A stretch of DNA of 64,000 nt from Streptomyces antnestii (lineage in GTDB: Bacteria; Actinomycetota; Actinomycetes; Streptomycetales; Streptomycetaceae): positions 992,001-1,056,000 of the forward strand of contig NZ_RZYA01000001.1 of assembly GCF_004005495.1 (NCBI RefSeq), in the 5' to 3' direction. Of the stretch, positions 36,065-45,884 are shown piece after piece (within the stretch, counting starts at the first letter, position 1; each line of letters opens with the position of its first letter). Position numbers and translations under genes: made by a program. The notes beneath the pieces are model-generated. The model was not told the origin of the DNA, did not search any database, and saw nothing but the letters and a program-made list of their open reading frames with translations.

Positions 36065-36922
36065 ATGGGGAAGTTTCGTTCGGCACAGGGGGTGGTCGTC
36101 GCGGTCGCCCTGTCGATGTTCGCCGCGACCGGCTGCAGTTCCGGCTCGACGGCCGGTCATGACGGGGCGACGGATAAGTCGACCGGAGTGGCCGAGGCGG
36201 GCACGCTGAAGATCGGCACGTCGAACAACATGAAGCCGTACGCGTACGAGGAGAACGGCAAGCTGACGGGGTTCGAGATCGATCTGATCTCGGCCGCCGC
36301 GCACAAACTCAAGCTCAAGCCGCAGATCGTGGCCCTGGAGTTCTCCGGACTCCTGCCCGCGGTCAACAACCGACAGTTCGATGTGGCCGCCGCCGCGATC
36401 GGCATCACCACGCCGCGCGAGAAAATGGTCGAATTCTCCGACGGCTACCTCGCCGGATACTTCGGGGTGCTCACCGCCCCGCGCAGCGGCATCACCTCCG
36501 ACGTCGCCACCGTGAAGGGCAAGCGGATCGCGGTCCTGCAGGGCTCCATCTCGGACACCAACTCCGGGAAGTTCCTCCCGGGTGCGAACATCGTCCGGTT
36601 CCCCGACGCCAACTCCGCCGACCTGGCGCTGAAGAACAACCGCGTCGCCGGCTTCTTCAGCGACTTCGAACCTAACCTGGCCATCGCCAAGAAATACCCG
36701 GCCCTGCACCTGAAGCAGCCGATCACCGTCCCGGCCACGGACTTCCCCGCCGGATGGGCGGCGCGCAAGGGCAACACGGCGCTGGTGCAGAAGCTCAATG
36801 GCGCCCTGAAGCAGCTGGTCAGAGACGGCACGTGGCTGAAGCTGTACAAGAAGTACTTCCCGAAGGCGCCGGTGCCCACCCGGAGCGAGCTGCCGCCGTA
36901 CACCGCCAAGGGGCAGCCGTGA
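36065..36922 (+). CDS. Polar-amino-acid-type ABC transporter binding lipoprotein
   Basis: A 285-residue family-3 binding protein. ATG 36065 follows TGGAGGAGC. Signal peptide with lipobox AATGCSS near residue 24. The mature domain shows the family pattern LKIGTSNNMKPYAYEENGK, GFEIDLISAAAHKL, NNRQFDVAAAAIGITTPREK and WAARKGNTALVQKLNGALKQL. It binds an amino acid or a derivative outside the cell. It is the first gene of the operon 36065-39556, with the palindromic operators 200-240 bases upstream. Its last bases overlap the permease start (GTGA). Confidence 0.9.
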   Translation: MGKFRSAQGVVVAVALSMFAATGCSSGSTAGHDGATDKSTGVAEAGTLKIGTSNNMKPYAYEENGKLTGFEIDLISAAAHKLKLKPQIVALEFSGLLPAVNNRQFDVAAAAIGITTPREKMVEFSDGYLAGYFGVLTAPRSGITSDVATVKGKRIAVLQGSISDTNSGKFLPGANIVRFPDANSADLALKNNRVAGFFSDFEPNLAIAKKYPALHLKQPITVPATDFPAGWAARKGNTALVQKLNGALKQLVRDGTWLKLYKKYFPKAPVPTRSELPPYTAKGQP

Positions 36923-37668
36923 ACGACCTCTTGAACAACTTCTTCGACTGGCAGCTGATCCGCCAGGTCCTGCCGGACCTGCTGACCTACGGACTGCGCA
37001 ACACCCTGGTCCTCGCAGTGTCGTCCGCGCTGCTCGGAAGTGTCATCGGCATGATGCTGGCGATCATGGGCCTGTCGCATCGCCGCTGGCTGCGCCTGCC
37101 GGCCCGCGTCTACACGGACGTCTTCCGCGGTCTGCCCGCGGCGCTGACCATCCTGATCGTGGGCGAGGGCGTGTTCTCCGCGCAGATCAGCTGGCTCGCC
37201 TCGCCGTACCCGGTGGCGGTGCTGGCCATGAGCCTGATGGCCGGTGCGTACATCGGCGAGATCTTCCGGTCGGGCATCCAGAGCGTCGAAAAGGGGCAGG
37301 GCGAGGCGTGTCGCGCGCTGGGACTCACCCATGGACAGGCCCTGCGCCTGGTCGTCGTCCCCCAGGGGGTGCGCCGGGTCCTGCCAGCGATGGTCAACCA
37401 GTTCATCGGCATCATCAAGGACTCGAGCCTGGTGTACTTCCTGGGTCTGGTCACCACGCAGCGTGAGCTGTTCCGCATCGGCCAGGACGACGCGGTGACC
37501 GCCGGCAATCTGTCGCCGCTGCTGGCCACCGGCCTGTGCTATCTGCTGCTGACCGTCCCGCTGACCCACCTCGTGAATTACATCGACCGGCGCCTGCGGG
37601 AGGGCTCCCGTCCCGTCGTGACGGCCGAGGAGCCGTCGCCCGTCGAGCCGAAGGAGGCGCTGGCATGA
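36919..37668 (+). CDS. Amino-acid ABC transporter permease
   Basis: A 249-residue membrane protein (His/Glu/Gln/Arg/opine family) starting at GTG 36919, overlapping the previous stop by four bases. It has about five helices. The conserved cytoplasmic loop reads [24 protein letters not shown] and the family's N-terminal region is [22 protein letters not shown] single permease gene suggests a homodimeric channel. It overlaps the ATPase start (ATGA). Confidence 0.9.
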   Translation: MNDLLNNFFDWQLIRQVLPDLLTYGLRNTLVLAVSSALLGSVIGMMLAIMGLSHRRWLRLPARVYTDVFRGLPAALTILIVGEGVFSAQISWLASPYPVAVLAMSLMAGAYIGEIFRSGIQSVEKGQGEACRALGLTHGQALRLVVVPQGVRRVLPAMVNQFIGIIKDSSLVYFLGLVTTQRELFRIGQDDAVTAGNLSPLLATGLCYLLLTVPLTHLVNYIDRRLREGSRPVVTAEEPSPVEPKEALA

Positions 37669-38435
37669 CGACACCTGACCTGGCGGTCCCCCCGGGCTCG
37701 CAGCAATACGAGGGGGCGTCGTTGGAAGCCCGCGACATACGGATGAGGTTCGGACCGGTCGAGGTGCTGCGCGGGGCCGACCTGGCCGCACAGGCCGGCG
37801 AGGTCGTGTGCATCGTCGGCCCGTCCGGCTCGGGGAAGTCGACGCTGTTGCGCTGCCTGAACGGCCTCGAGACCCGCACGTCGGGCGATGTCCTCCTCGG
37901 CGGCGAGGACACCTCGGCGATGGACATCAACCTGCTGCGGCAACGGATCGGGATGGTGTTCCAGCACTTCAACCTCTTCCCGCACAAGACCGCGTTGCAG
38001 AACATCACCCTCGCGCTGTGCAACGTGAAGAAGATCCCGAAGGACCGGGCCGCCGGGATTGCGCTGCAGCGGCTGCGGGACGTGGGCCTGGCCGACCGTG
38101 CGGGGCACCGGCCCACCCAGCTGTCCGGCGGTCAGCAGCAACGGGTCGCCATCGCACGGGCGTTGGCCATGGAGCCTCAGGTGATGCTTTTCGACGAGGT
38201 CACCAGCGCGCTGGACCCCGAACTGGTCAAGGGCGTGCTGCGGCTGATGGCCGACCTCGCACGCGGAGGCATGACGATGATCGTTGTGACACACGAAATG
38301 GGCTTCGCCCGGCAGGTCGCCGATAGGGTGGTGTTCATGGACGCCGGAGTCGTGGTGGAGTCGGGACCGCCCGAGCAGATCTTCGATGCGCCGCGGTCCC
38401 CGCGGCTCAAGAAGTTCCTCTCACAGGTCCTGTGA
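37665..38435 (+). CDS. Amino-acid ABC transporter ATP-binding protein
   Basis: A 256-residue ATPase starting at ATG 37665 after AAGGAGG. Motifs in order: Walker [11 protein letters not shown]-loop [10 protein letters not shown], signature [15 protein letters not shown], Walker [16 protein letters not shown]-loop VVTHEMGFA. Length and motifs are typical of GlnQ/HisP-type subunits. Its stop overlaps the start of the LacI gene (TGATG), so regulator and transporter are translated together. Confidence 0.95.
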   Translation: MTTPDLAVPPGSQQYEGASLEARDIRMRFGPVEVLRGADLAAQAGEVVCIVGPSGSGKSTLLRCLNGLETRTSGDVLLGGEDTSAMDINLLRQRIGMVFQHFNLFPHKTALQNITLALCNVKKIPKDRAAGIALQRLRDVGLADRAGHRPTQLSGGQQQRVAIARALAMEPQVMLFDEVTSALDPELVKGVLRLMADLARGGMTMIVVTHEMGFARQVADRVVFMDAGVVVESGPPEQIFDAPRSPRLKKFLSQVL

Positions 38436-39556
38436 TGGCGACCGGCACAGGCACGGGCGGGGGGCGCCGACGCCCGACGGTGGCCGACGTGGCGCGTGAG
38501 GCCGGAGTGTCCGTGGCCACGGCCGGCAGGGCGCTGGGTGACTACGGCCGGGTCGGCGACGACCTGCGCGACCGGGTGAAGGCAGCGGCGGACCGGCTGG
38601 GATACTCGCCCAACGTCGTCGCGCGCAGCATGCGATCCGGCGGCACACACAGCATTGGTTTCGTCGGTGCCGACATCTCCAACCCCTTCTTCGCCACCGC
38701 GCTGCGCGGCGTGTGCGACGTGGCCCGCGAGCACGGCTACGAGGCGATTCTCACCAACAGCGACGACCGGCTCGACGTCGAACGCGCCGCGGTCCAGGTG
38801 CTGTTGGACAAACAGGTCGAGGGCATCGTCGTCGCCCCGACCTCGGTCACCGACGTGGACCACCTGAAGCGGGCTCAGGAAGTCGGAGTGCCGATCGTCC
38901 TGCTCGACCGGTCGAGCAGCGCGCTCGACGCCGACAGCGTCGTGATCGACAACGAGATGGCCGCCCACGACGCGGTCACCTACCTGTTGAACCTGGGCCA
39001 CCGCCGGATCGGCATGCTGGCTTGCGTGGACGTCGAGGAGAGCCCGGAGGTCGTGGCGCGCGCCGGCACGGGCCGACTCCAGGCACGTGGCGCCGCGAGG
39101 CCCTCGATCGACCGTATTCGCGGCTATCTCGCCGCGATGGACGACTACCTGGCGCCCTCCTCAGCCGACCTGGTCCGCTGCACGGGGCTCGGCAGCCCGG
39201 CCCAGGCCGAGCGGGAGGCCGACGCCCTGCTCGCACTCGCGCAGCCACCCACCGCGGTCTTCGCCGCCGACAACGTCGCCACTCAGGGCGTGTTCAGAGC
39301 GGCCCGCCGACGAGGCCTGGCCATCCCCGGCGACCTCTCGATGGTCGGTTTCGACGACCTGGACTGGACCACACTGGTCGACCCGCCGCTGACCGTCGTG
39401 GCCCAGCCGCCTCTGGACATGGGCCGTACCGCCGCGGAGCAGCTCTTCGCGCGTATCAAGGGCGAGGACCGGCCGGGCGAGCGGATCGTTCTGCCGACCG
39501 AGCTGATCGTCCGCTCCAGCGCCGCCGGACACGGCGCGCAGAAGCGCTCCGCCTGA
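38435..39556 (+). CDS. LacI-family transcriptional regulator of the amino-acid-type locus
   Basis: A 373-residue regulator starting at ATG 38435 on the ATPase stop. HTH: TVADVAREAGVSVATAGRAL, hinge GYSPNVVARSMRSG, then sugar/effector domain (IGFVGADISNPFFATAL, DKQVEGIVVAPTS, GHRRIGMLACVDV, MVGFDDLDWTTLVDPPL). The helix ATAGRALGDYG closely resembles that of the LacI protein at 27855, so the two are paralogues with related DNA specificity. Most likely target: the paired palindromes at 35823-35861 upstream of its own operon. Confidence 0.85.
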   Translation: MATGTGTGGGRRRPTVADVAREAGVSVATAGRALGDYGRVGDDLRDRVKAAADRLGYSPNVVARSMRSGGTHSIGFVGADISNPFFATALRGVCDVAREHGYEAILTNSDDRLDVERAAVQVLLDKQVEGIVVAPTSVTDVDHLKRAQEVGVPIVLLDRSSSALDADSVVIDNEMAAHDAVTYLLNLGHRRIGMLACVDVEESPEVVARAGTGRLQARGAARPSIDRIRGYLAAMDDYLAPSSADLVRCTGLGSPAQAEREADALLALAQPPTAVFAADNVATQGVFRAARRRGLAIPGDLSMVGFDDLDWTTLVDPPLTVVAQPPLDMGRTAAEQLFARIKGEDRPGERIVLPTELIVRSSAAGHGAQKRSA

Positions 39557-39672
39557 TCCACCCCAAATCCCTGGCCGGTACGCCTTGGCGTCCGGCACCC
39601 AACCCCACGGTGGTCGTGCACCCCAAGTGGGGGCAACGGTCATGCCTTCATCGGCACATCGAAAGGTTTTCC

Positions 39673-40800
39673 ATGCGTACATCCATTTCGCGTCCCCGCG
39701 TCGCAGTCCTGGGCGGTGGCGTCATCGGGGTGTCCACCGCGTCGCAGCTCGCCCGCCGAGGGGCGGAGGTGGTCCTCGTCACCGAGGGCGAACTGGCCGA
39801 CGGTGCCTCGGGCCGCTCGCTGTCCTGGCTCAACTCCTTCGGTGGCATGCGCTCCGAGGCGTATCACCAGCTGCGGCTCCTCGGCATCGACCGGTACCGC
39901 ACGTTCGCCACCCGCGTCCCCTCGTCCGACTACCTTCGGTTCGACGGCGGGCTGACCTGGGCGGCGGCGGGCGAGTCCGCGTCGCACCGCGCGGCGTTCG
40001 AGCACATGCGGCGCAACGGGTACGACGCCGAGTGGCTGACCCGCGACGAGGTGGCCAAGCGGACGCCCGGCGTGGACCCGGCCGCGATCCCCGACGACGG
40101 TGCGATCTTCAACCCGGGTGAGGGCTGGGTGGACCTGGTCCCGCTCGTCCGGCAACTGGCCGGCGAGATCGCCGTCGCTGGTGGCCGGATCGTCACCGGC
40201 GGGGGCGCCGCCTCCGTCGTCGTCGAGGGGAACCGCGCGGTCGCCGTGCGGACGGGCTCGGGCGAGATGATCGACGTCGACGCGGTCCTGCTGGCGACGG
40301 GCGCCGACGTCCCGGGCATGGTGCGCCAGTACGGGGTGGAGATCCCGGATGCGACGCCGCAGGCGCTGCTCGTGCGCACGAAGCGCGTCGATACGTCCCT
40401 GCGTGCCACGCTGAACACTCCGCGCGTGGCCCTGCGGCCCACGCCGGACGGGTCACTGGTGATGGACTCCGATGCCTCGGCGGCCGAGGTGATCGCCCAC
40501 ACGGACGGCAGCTACGAGGTCAAGTACTCCACGGTCGAGCAGCTGTTGCGCGAGGCGTCGGCCGTGCTGGCCGGCAACCCGCACCTGGAGCTGGACTCCT
40601 ACGGTGTGGGCCGCAAGCCGATCCCGGGAGACGGCGAGCCGGTGTTCGGCGAACTCGACGAGGTGGCAGGCCTGTTCGTGGCGTTCACACACAGCGGCGC
40701 GACGCTCGCCCTGATCGTCGGCGAGGTGCTGGCCGACGAGATCACCACGAGGGAGCGCAGCCCCCTGATCGAGGCATTCCGGCCCGGCCGTTTCCGCTGA
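39673..40800 (+). CDS. FAD-dependent amino-acid/amine oxidoreductase (DAO family)
   Basis: A 375-residue flavoprotein starting at ATG 39673. The N-terminal dinucleotide fold is VAVLGGGVIGVSTASQLARRG with acidic end VVLVTEG. DAO-family marks follow: SGRSLSWLNSFGG, GVDPAAIPDDGAIFNPGEGWVD, and the C-terminal YGVGRKPIPGDGEPVFGE, FVAFTHSGATLALIVGE. Relatives (glycine/sarcosine oxidase, D-amino-acid dehydrogenase, amadoriase) oxidise a secondary or primary amine. With an amino-acid importer upstream and a demethylase-like flavoenzyme downstream, an N-substituted amino acid is a reasonable substrate; the exact one is unknown. Confidence 0.8.
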   Translation: MRTSISRPRVAVLGGGVIGVSTASQLARRGAEVVLVTEGELADGASGRSLSWLNSFGGMRSEAYHQLRLLGIDRYRTFATRVPSSDYLRFDGGLTWAAAGESASHRAAFEHMRRNGYDAEWLTRDEVAKRTPGVDPAAIPDDGAIFNPGEGWVDLVPLVRQLAGEIAVAGGRIVTGGGAASVVVEGNRAVAVRTGSGEMIDVDAVLLATGADVPGMVRQYGVEIPDATPQALLVRTKRVDTSLRATLNTPRVALRPTPDGSLVMDSDASAAEVIAHTDGSYEVKYSTVEQLLREASAVLAGNPHLELDSYGVGRKPIPGDGEPVFGELDEVAGLFVAFTHSGATLALIVGEVLADEITTRERSPLIEAFRPGRFR

Positions 40801-40830
40801 CCACCGGGAAATCACAAGAAGGAGCGATGC

Positions 40831-41862
40831 ATGACGACGCCCGTACGTATCGGTCTGATCGGCTACGGCTTCGGTGGCCGGTACTTCCACGCCCCGCTGC
40901 TCGCCTCCGCCGATGACTGCGAGTTCCTGGGGGTGGTCACCACCTCGCCTGAGCGCCGCGAGCAGGTGGCCCGCGACCTGGGTCGGCCGACGCACGGCTC
41001 GCTCGAGGCCTTGGCCAGGGCAGGAGCCGAGGCGGTCGCGATCTCCACACCCGCGGCCACACATGTCCCGTTGGTGCAGGAGGCGCTGAAGCTGGGCCTG
41101 GCGGTGGTCTGTGACAAGCCGTTCGCGCTCGACGCGGATGCGGCGCGGGAGACCGTGGAGCTGGCCGAGCGCCTTGAGGTTGCACTGACTGTTTATCAGA
41201 ACCGTCGCTGGGACTCCGACTTCCTGACGCTGAGGAGCCTTGTGGACCAAGGAACGCTCGGCACGCTGACGCGATTCGAGTCCCGGTTCGAGCGGTTCCA
41301 GCCCGAACCCGGGCCGCCGGCAGCAGGTGGTGGCACGCTGCTTGACTTTGGCAGCCACCTCGTCGACCAAGCACTCGTCCTGTCAGGACCGGTCGAGCGG
41401 GTGTATGCAGAGATGCACCACCGCTACGGCGCGGACGGGCTCGACGACGACGTCTTCGTCGCGCTGACCCATCGCAACGGCGTGCAGTCGCACCTGTGGG
41501 GCAGCTGGCGGCAGGGCGCTCCGGGCCCGCGCTTCCGTGCGACCGGTACCGAAGGCACCTATGTCGTCGACGGCATGGACGGACAGGAGGACCTGCTGGT
41601 GGCCGGCGCCTCCCCGGCGTCGGTGGGCGACCGCTGGGGCATCGAGCCCGGCGAACGGTGGGGACAGGTGCGGCGAGCAGAGCACTGCGAGCCCGCGGCC
41701 TCCGCCCGCGGCGCATGGGACCGGTTCTATCCGGCCTTCGCCGCCGCCGTCCGCGGCAGCGGAACCGTACCCGTCGACCCGTGGGACGCCGTGGCCACCG
41801 CGTCCGTCCTGGACGCCGCACGCAGCAGTGCCGACAGCGGCCAGGTCGTGCGGTTGCACTGA
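40831..41862 (+). CDS. Gfo/Idh/MocA-family oxidoreductase
   Basis: A 343-residue NAD(P)-dependent dehydrogenase starting at ATG 40831 after AGAAGGAGC. N-terminal Rossmann motif VRIGLIGYGFGGRYFHAPLL, the family EKP-like motif VVCDKPFALDADAA, then the C-terminal domain with YQNRRWDSDFLTLRSLV and LLDFGSHLVDQAL, where D-x3-H are usual active-site positions. It oxidises or reduces a sugar or a sugar-like or opine-like compound. It follows the DAO gene by 30 bases, so is co-transcribed. Confidence 0.9.
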   Translation: MTTPVRIGLIGYGFGGRYFHAPLLASADDCEFLGVVTTSPERREQVARDLGRPTHGSLEALARAGAEAVAISTPAATHVPLVQEALKLGLAVVCDKPFALDADAARETVELAERLEVALTVYQNRRWDSDFLTLRSLVDQGTLGTLTRFESRFERFQPEPGPPAAGGGTLLDFGSHLVDQALVLSGPVERVYAEMHHRYGADGLDDDVFVALTHRNGVQSHLWGSWRQGAPGPRFRATGTEGTYVVDGMDGQEDLLVAGASPASVGDRWGIEPGERWGQVRRAEHCEPAASARGAWDRFYPAFAAAVRGSGTVPVDPWDAVATASVLDAARSSADSGQVVRLH

Positions 41863-41901
41863 CCCCCTCGTCATCCCGATCCGCCGAAGGAGACCCGCCC
41901 C

Positions 41902-43935
41902 GTGAGCCCGAACGACCCGGTCCTGAAGCCGTTGCGGCTGAATAACCTGGTACTGAAGAACCGTATCTACAGCACCGGGCACGCTCCGTCCGGCTACCTC
42001 GACGGCGGTGCGCCGAGCCTGCGCTACGAGCTCTACCACGAAGAGAAGGCCAAGGGCGGCATCGCGCTGACGATCATCGGCGGGTCGAGCAACGTCGCAG
42101 CCGACTCCGCCAACGTCTTCGACCAGATCGACGCCGGCGACGACGCGATCCTGCCGTTCTACCGCTCGATATCCCACCGGATGCACCGGCACGGCGCAGC
42201 AGTGATGATCCAACTGACACACTTGGGGCGCCGCTCGAAGTGGGACATCGGCCGGTGGCTGCCGGCAGTTGCCCCCTCCGCGGTGCGCGAACGCGCACAC
42301 CGCAGCTTCCCCAAGGTAATCGATCGGTTCGACATCGATCGAATCGTCACGGCATACGGCGCCGCCGCTCGCCGGGCCCGGGAGGGCGGCCTGGACGGCA
42401 TAGAGATCGCCGCCATGGCCGGTCACCTGATCGACCAGTTCTGGTCGCCGCGCACCAATCAGCGCACCGACGAGTTCGGCGGCAGTCTGGAGAACAGGCT
42501 GCGCTTCGGGCAGATGGTCCTGCAGGAGATCCGCGACCAGGTCGGCAGCGACTTCGTCGTCGGTATGCGCATACCCGGGGACGAAGGGGTACGAGACGGG
42601 CTCGGGGCATCTGACTGCGTCGGCATCGCCACCGCTGTGGCACGCACCGGCATGGTCGATTTCCTGTCCGTGGTCTACGGCTCGGGCCACACCGACCGTG
42701 AACTGTCGGAAATGATCCCGGTCTTCGGCCGACCACTCGGCGCCCACGTGTCGGTCGCGGGGGCGATCCGCGAACAGGTCGGCATTCCGATCTTCCACGC
42801 CGGCCGGATCGCCGACCTGTCCACCGCGCGGCACGCGATCGAGGGCGGCCATGCCGACATGGTGGGCATGACCCGGGCACACATCGCCGACCCGCACATC
42901 GTCGCCAAGTTGATGGCAGGGGAGGAGGACCGTATCCGCCCCTGCGTCGGCGCTACCTACTGCGCATCCCGGGTCGAGACCTTCTGTCTACACAATCCGG
43001 CGACAGGACGGGAAGCGGTCATTCCGCAAGTGGTGACCTCCAGCGAGAAGACAAGGCGGGTGGTCGTCGTCGGCGGCGGGCCGGGCGGCCTCGAGGCGTC
43101 TCGTGTCCTGGCCGAACGTGGGCACCACGTGACGCTGCTGGAAGCAGCGAGCCAGCTTGGCGGACAGGTACTGCTCGCATCAAGGACCCCGCGCCACGCG
43201 GAGAAGGCCGGGATCATCTACTGGCTGGTCCAGGAGGTCCGGCGTCGTGGAGTGGCAGTCCGCCTTGGCTGCCTCGCCGAGCCCGCCGATGTCCTGGCCC
43301 TGAGACCCGACGTCGTCGTGGTGGCGACCGGCGGCCTCCCGAACACCGCAGTCTTGGAGTCCGGCGAGGATCTGGTCGTCCCGACCTGGGACGTGCTGGG
43401 CCAAGCGCCCCGGCCCGGCCGCCGGGTCCTGATCTTCGACGACCACGGCGGGGAGCAGGCGCTGACCGCCGCCGAACGGCTGGCGTGTGCCGGTGTGCAG
43501 GTAGAGGTCGTCACACCCGACCGGATGGTGGGCGCGGACGTCACCGGGACGCTGTACCCGGACTACCTACGGGCTCTGTACTCGAGCGGCGCGGTCCTGA
43601 CCCCCGACCATGTGCTGCGGTCGGTCCGCAGGGAAGACGGTCAACTCGTCGCCACGCTCGCCAACGCGTATTCCGACGCGGTCGTCGAGAGAGCAGTCGA
43701 CCAGGTCGTGGTCGAACACGGAACCCTGCCCGTCGATGGCCTCTACGACGCGCTGCGGGCGGGTTCGCGGAACGGAGGCGACACCGATCTCGCGGCGCTC
43801 GTCGAGGGCCGCACGCAGGATCGGGTGACCCATGAGTACGGCGCCTACCACCTGTTCAGGATCGGCGATGCCGTCAGCCACCGGAACCTGCATGCCGCGA
43901 TTCTCGACGCACGGCGGCTTTGCATGTCGCTGTGA
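41902..43935 (+). CDS. Old-yellow-enzyme-type demethylase/reductase with C-terminal FAD domain
   Basis: A 677-residue protein starting at GTG 41902 (GGAG upstream). Residues 1-370 form the FMN TIM barrel (VLKPLRLNNLVLKNRIYSTG, MIQLTHLGRRS, IEIAAMAGHLIDQFWSPRTN, RTDEFGGSLENRLRF, VGMTRAHIADP). From about 390 follows a dinucleotide-binding domain, RRVVVVGGGPGGLEASRVLA. The architecture is that of 2,4-dienoyl-CoA reductase, trimethylamine dehydrogenase and methylproline/dimethylglycine demethylases. The Fe-S region reads RPCVGATYCASRVETFC, with three Cys instead of C-x2-C-x3-C-x11-C, closer to the demethylase branch. It probably removes an N-alkyl group from a substrate imported by this operon. 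Confidence 0.8.
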   Translation: MSPNDPVLKPLRLNNLVLKNRIYSTGHAPSGYLDGGAPSLRYELYHEEKAKGGIALTIIGGSSNVAADSANVFDQIDAGDDAILPFYRSISHRMHRHGAAVMIQLTHLGRRSKWDIGRWLPAVAPSAVRERAHRSFPKVIDRFDIDRIVTAYGAAARRAREGGLDGIEIAAMAGHLIDQFWSPRTNQRTDEFGGSLENRLRFGQMVLQEIRDQVGSDFVVGMRIPGDEGVRDGLGASDCVGIATAVARTGMVDFLSVVYGSGHTDRELSEMIPVFGRPLGAHVSVAGAIREQVGIPIFHAGRIADLSTARHAIEGGHADMVGMTRAHIADPHIVAKLMAGEEDRIRPCVGATYCASRVETFCLHNPATGREAVIPQVVTSSEKTRRVVVVGGGPGGLEASRVLAERGHHVTLLEAASQLGGQVLLASRTPRHAEKAGIIYWLVQEVRRRGVAVRLGCLAEPADVLALRPDVVVVATGGLPNTAVLESGEDLVVPTWDVLGQAPRPGRRVLIFDDHGGEQALTAAERLACAGVQVEVVTPDRMVGADVTGTLYPDYLRALYSSGAVLTPDHVLRSVRREDGQLVATLANAYSDAVVERAVDQVVVEHGTLPVDGLYDALRAGSRNGGDTDLAALVEGRTQDRVTHEYGAYHLFRIGDAVSHRNLHAAILDARRLCMSL

Positions 43936-44250
43936 TGGCACGCCCGACTGCCTGGCCCTCCGCCCACCACTGGGCGAGTATGAGGTGTCGGTGTCTGCGG
44001 CTGCGAGGCCATGGGCCAGTGCTGCCAGCGGGGGGCGATCTTCAGCTGGTATCGGGAGTATGGATAGTGGCCGCTCACCGAGTGCAGGGGTGATGCGACG
44101 GGCTTCGCCGATCGCCTGCATGAAGGCAAGTGTGGGGCCGACCATTTCGGTGGCCCGCCCCATGGCGCAGGCGGGGCCAGTCGTGGTCTTCGAGAGGGCC
44201 TGTGATGGTCATGGGCACCCCCCCCGCCGGACCACGGACCGCGACGCCGC
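43936..44250 (-). other. No firm gene; possible minus-strand fragment
   Basis: A minus-strand frame around 44163-43960 reads plausibly (GRATEMVGPTLAFMQAIGE, RPPLAALAHGLAA) but lacks a ribosome-binding site, then runs antisense into the flavoenzyme gene. It may be the tail of a displaced gene. No family was recognised. Confidence 0.25.
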
Positions 44251-44254
44251 CTCT

Positions 44255-44725
44255 GAGATGCTCCTTCGGCCAGCACGGCGTCGAACGCATCAGTGAACTT
44301 GGAGTCCCGGTCTCGTATGAGGAACCTGGCCTTGTTGCCCACGTCCTCCAAGTCCATGACGAGTTGCGCGCGAGCTGCACCGCCCAGTCCGCGGTGGGGT
44401 GTGCGGTGGCGCCGAGGATCCGGATGCGCCGGGTGGAGCGCTCGATGACGGCGACTACGTACAGGCGCGCCGCGGTCAGGGTGCGGGTCTCGAAGAGATC
44501 GCAGGCGAGCAGCGCTTGGGCCTGGCTGCGCAGGAAGTCGGCCCAGGTTGTGCTCTGCCGTTCGGGCGCGGGTGGGATGCCGTGCTCGCGGAGGATCTCC
44601 CAAACGGTGGAGGCGGCGACCTTGATGCCGAGGGCTTCGAGATCGCCGTGGATCCGGCGATACCCCCACGAGCTGTTCTCGCGGGACAGGCGCAGCACCA
44701 GCTTCAGGACCTCGGCTACCGTGGC
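44255..44725 (-). pseudogene. Integrase-core transposase remnant
   Basis: Minus-strand fragment: HTH region WGYRRIHGDLEALGIKVAAS, PPAPERQSTTWADFLRSQ, first Asp in LLACDLFETRTL, RRIRILGATAHPTADWAVQL, then a frameshift into [21 protein letters not shown], ending in FDAVLAEGAS. Both ends are missing and the third catalytic residue is lost. It abuts an ISL3 remnant at about 44727. Confidence 0.7.
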
Positions 44726-44726
44726 A

Positions 44727-45229
44727 GCTGCCAGACGATCAGCGACTACCTGCGACCGAGGCGCCGCCGTCGCATCCGAGTCGTCGCCCCTGCACCTCCG
44801 GGCGTCCGACAGGTCACTGGGTGGATGATGCGACAGCCTGAGCACTTGGGCGACGAAGAAAGCCAGCACTTCACCGCAGTCCTCGCCCAGTGCCCGGAAC
44901 TGACCGCCCTCCATGGATACATCCGCGCCTTCGCCGAGATCCTCACCACCCGCTCCGGCCAGCACCTCAAAGACTGGATCACTGCCACATGCGCCGACGA
45001 TCTGCCAGGACTCCACACGTTCGCCGCCGGTCTGGAAAAGGACTGGGACGCGGTCGTCCAGGGCCTGACCACCTGCTGGAACTCCGGTCCGGTGGAAGGC
45101 CGGGTCAACCACATCAAGATGATCAAGCGCCAGATGTTCGGCCGAGCCACACTCCCACTCCTCCGCAAGCGCGTCCTCCTCACCGCCTCCCGCCCGCCGG
45201 CACAGCCAGTAACCGCTGGACAAGCTTGA
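44727..45229 (+). pseudogene. ISL3-family transposase, C-terminal remnant
   Basis: About 165 residues in one frame: QTISDYLRPRRRRRIRV, RQVTGWMMRQPEHLGDEE, CPELTALHGYIRAFAEILT and the ISL3 ending WNSGPVEGRVNHIKMIKRQM then FGRATLPLLRKRVLL. The N-terminal zinc and catalytic parts are absent, cut at the junction with the integrase remnant. It starts with no ribosome-binding site and is non-functional. Confidence 0.8.
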
Positions 45230-45274
45230 GAGGCACATAGAGTGAGTCCCTCGACGACTCGACGGGGGTACGCC

Positions 45275-45749
45275 ATGGAGATCACCGTCCAGTGGATACG
45301 GACGTCCTGGACAAAGGAATCCCGGGGAGGAGAGGCTGCCTCGCGCAGGAACGCGGCCCCGGTCGGCTTCGCTCTCCCGCATGATGCGGTTTCCTTCGCG
45401 CATGTCATTCGCATGCATGAGCGTGACGGCTTCGAGCCCTACGACAGCTTGGAGGACCTGAGCAAGGTCGATGTCCAGCTCCGTGAGGCAGATGGTCGGC
45501 TGCACGTGCTTCCCCGAGTGCAGCCCTTGTTTGCCCTGCCGCCTCGGCAGCGGCGGCCCCCCCGGTGTCCGGCTCATTCCTGGCCAGTGGGTGCGCTGGC
45601 AGCTCAATTACCGCTTCAGCAGTGCACTGGGGATCCGGGGCTGGTCGTACTGGCTGGACACGTTCAACATCGCCTACGGCCCCGTGAACGCCGATGTGTT
45701 CCTGTCCACGCCCACTGTGTTCATCGACGAACAAGGACCCCTCCGATAA
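45275..45749 (+). pseudogene. Hypothetical protein gene, frameshifted
   Basis: ATG 45275 opens MEITVQWIRTSWTKESRG and reads plausibly to about 45540 (VIRMHERDGFEPYDSLEDL). The next frame then continues PPGVRLIPGQWVRWQLNYRF and YWLDTFNIAYGPVNADVFLS to 45749. The two halves together make about 155 residues of one protein with a single frameshift near 45555, where the sequence has a run of C. No family was recognised; the C-terminal part looks well conserved in style. Confidence 0.5.
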
Positions 45750-45884
45750 TCCCTTCCTGAACGTCGGCCACGGTCCCAGATGACGTTGGGGTCTGCCGCA
45801 CGATCGGGTGATCTTGACCTGCCACATGTCCTGGGTTCCAGCTCTGGTGACTAACTGACAGCCCTTCAGGAAAGGCTGGCAGTC

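Noticed and set aside
43567..44163. 198-codon minus-strand frame starting MGRATEMVGPTLAF
   Set aside because: More than half lies antisense to the flavoenzyme gene; only the first 60 residues look protein-like and no start signal supports them.
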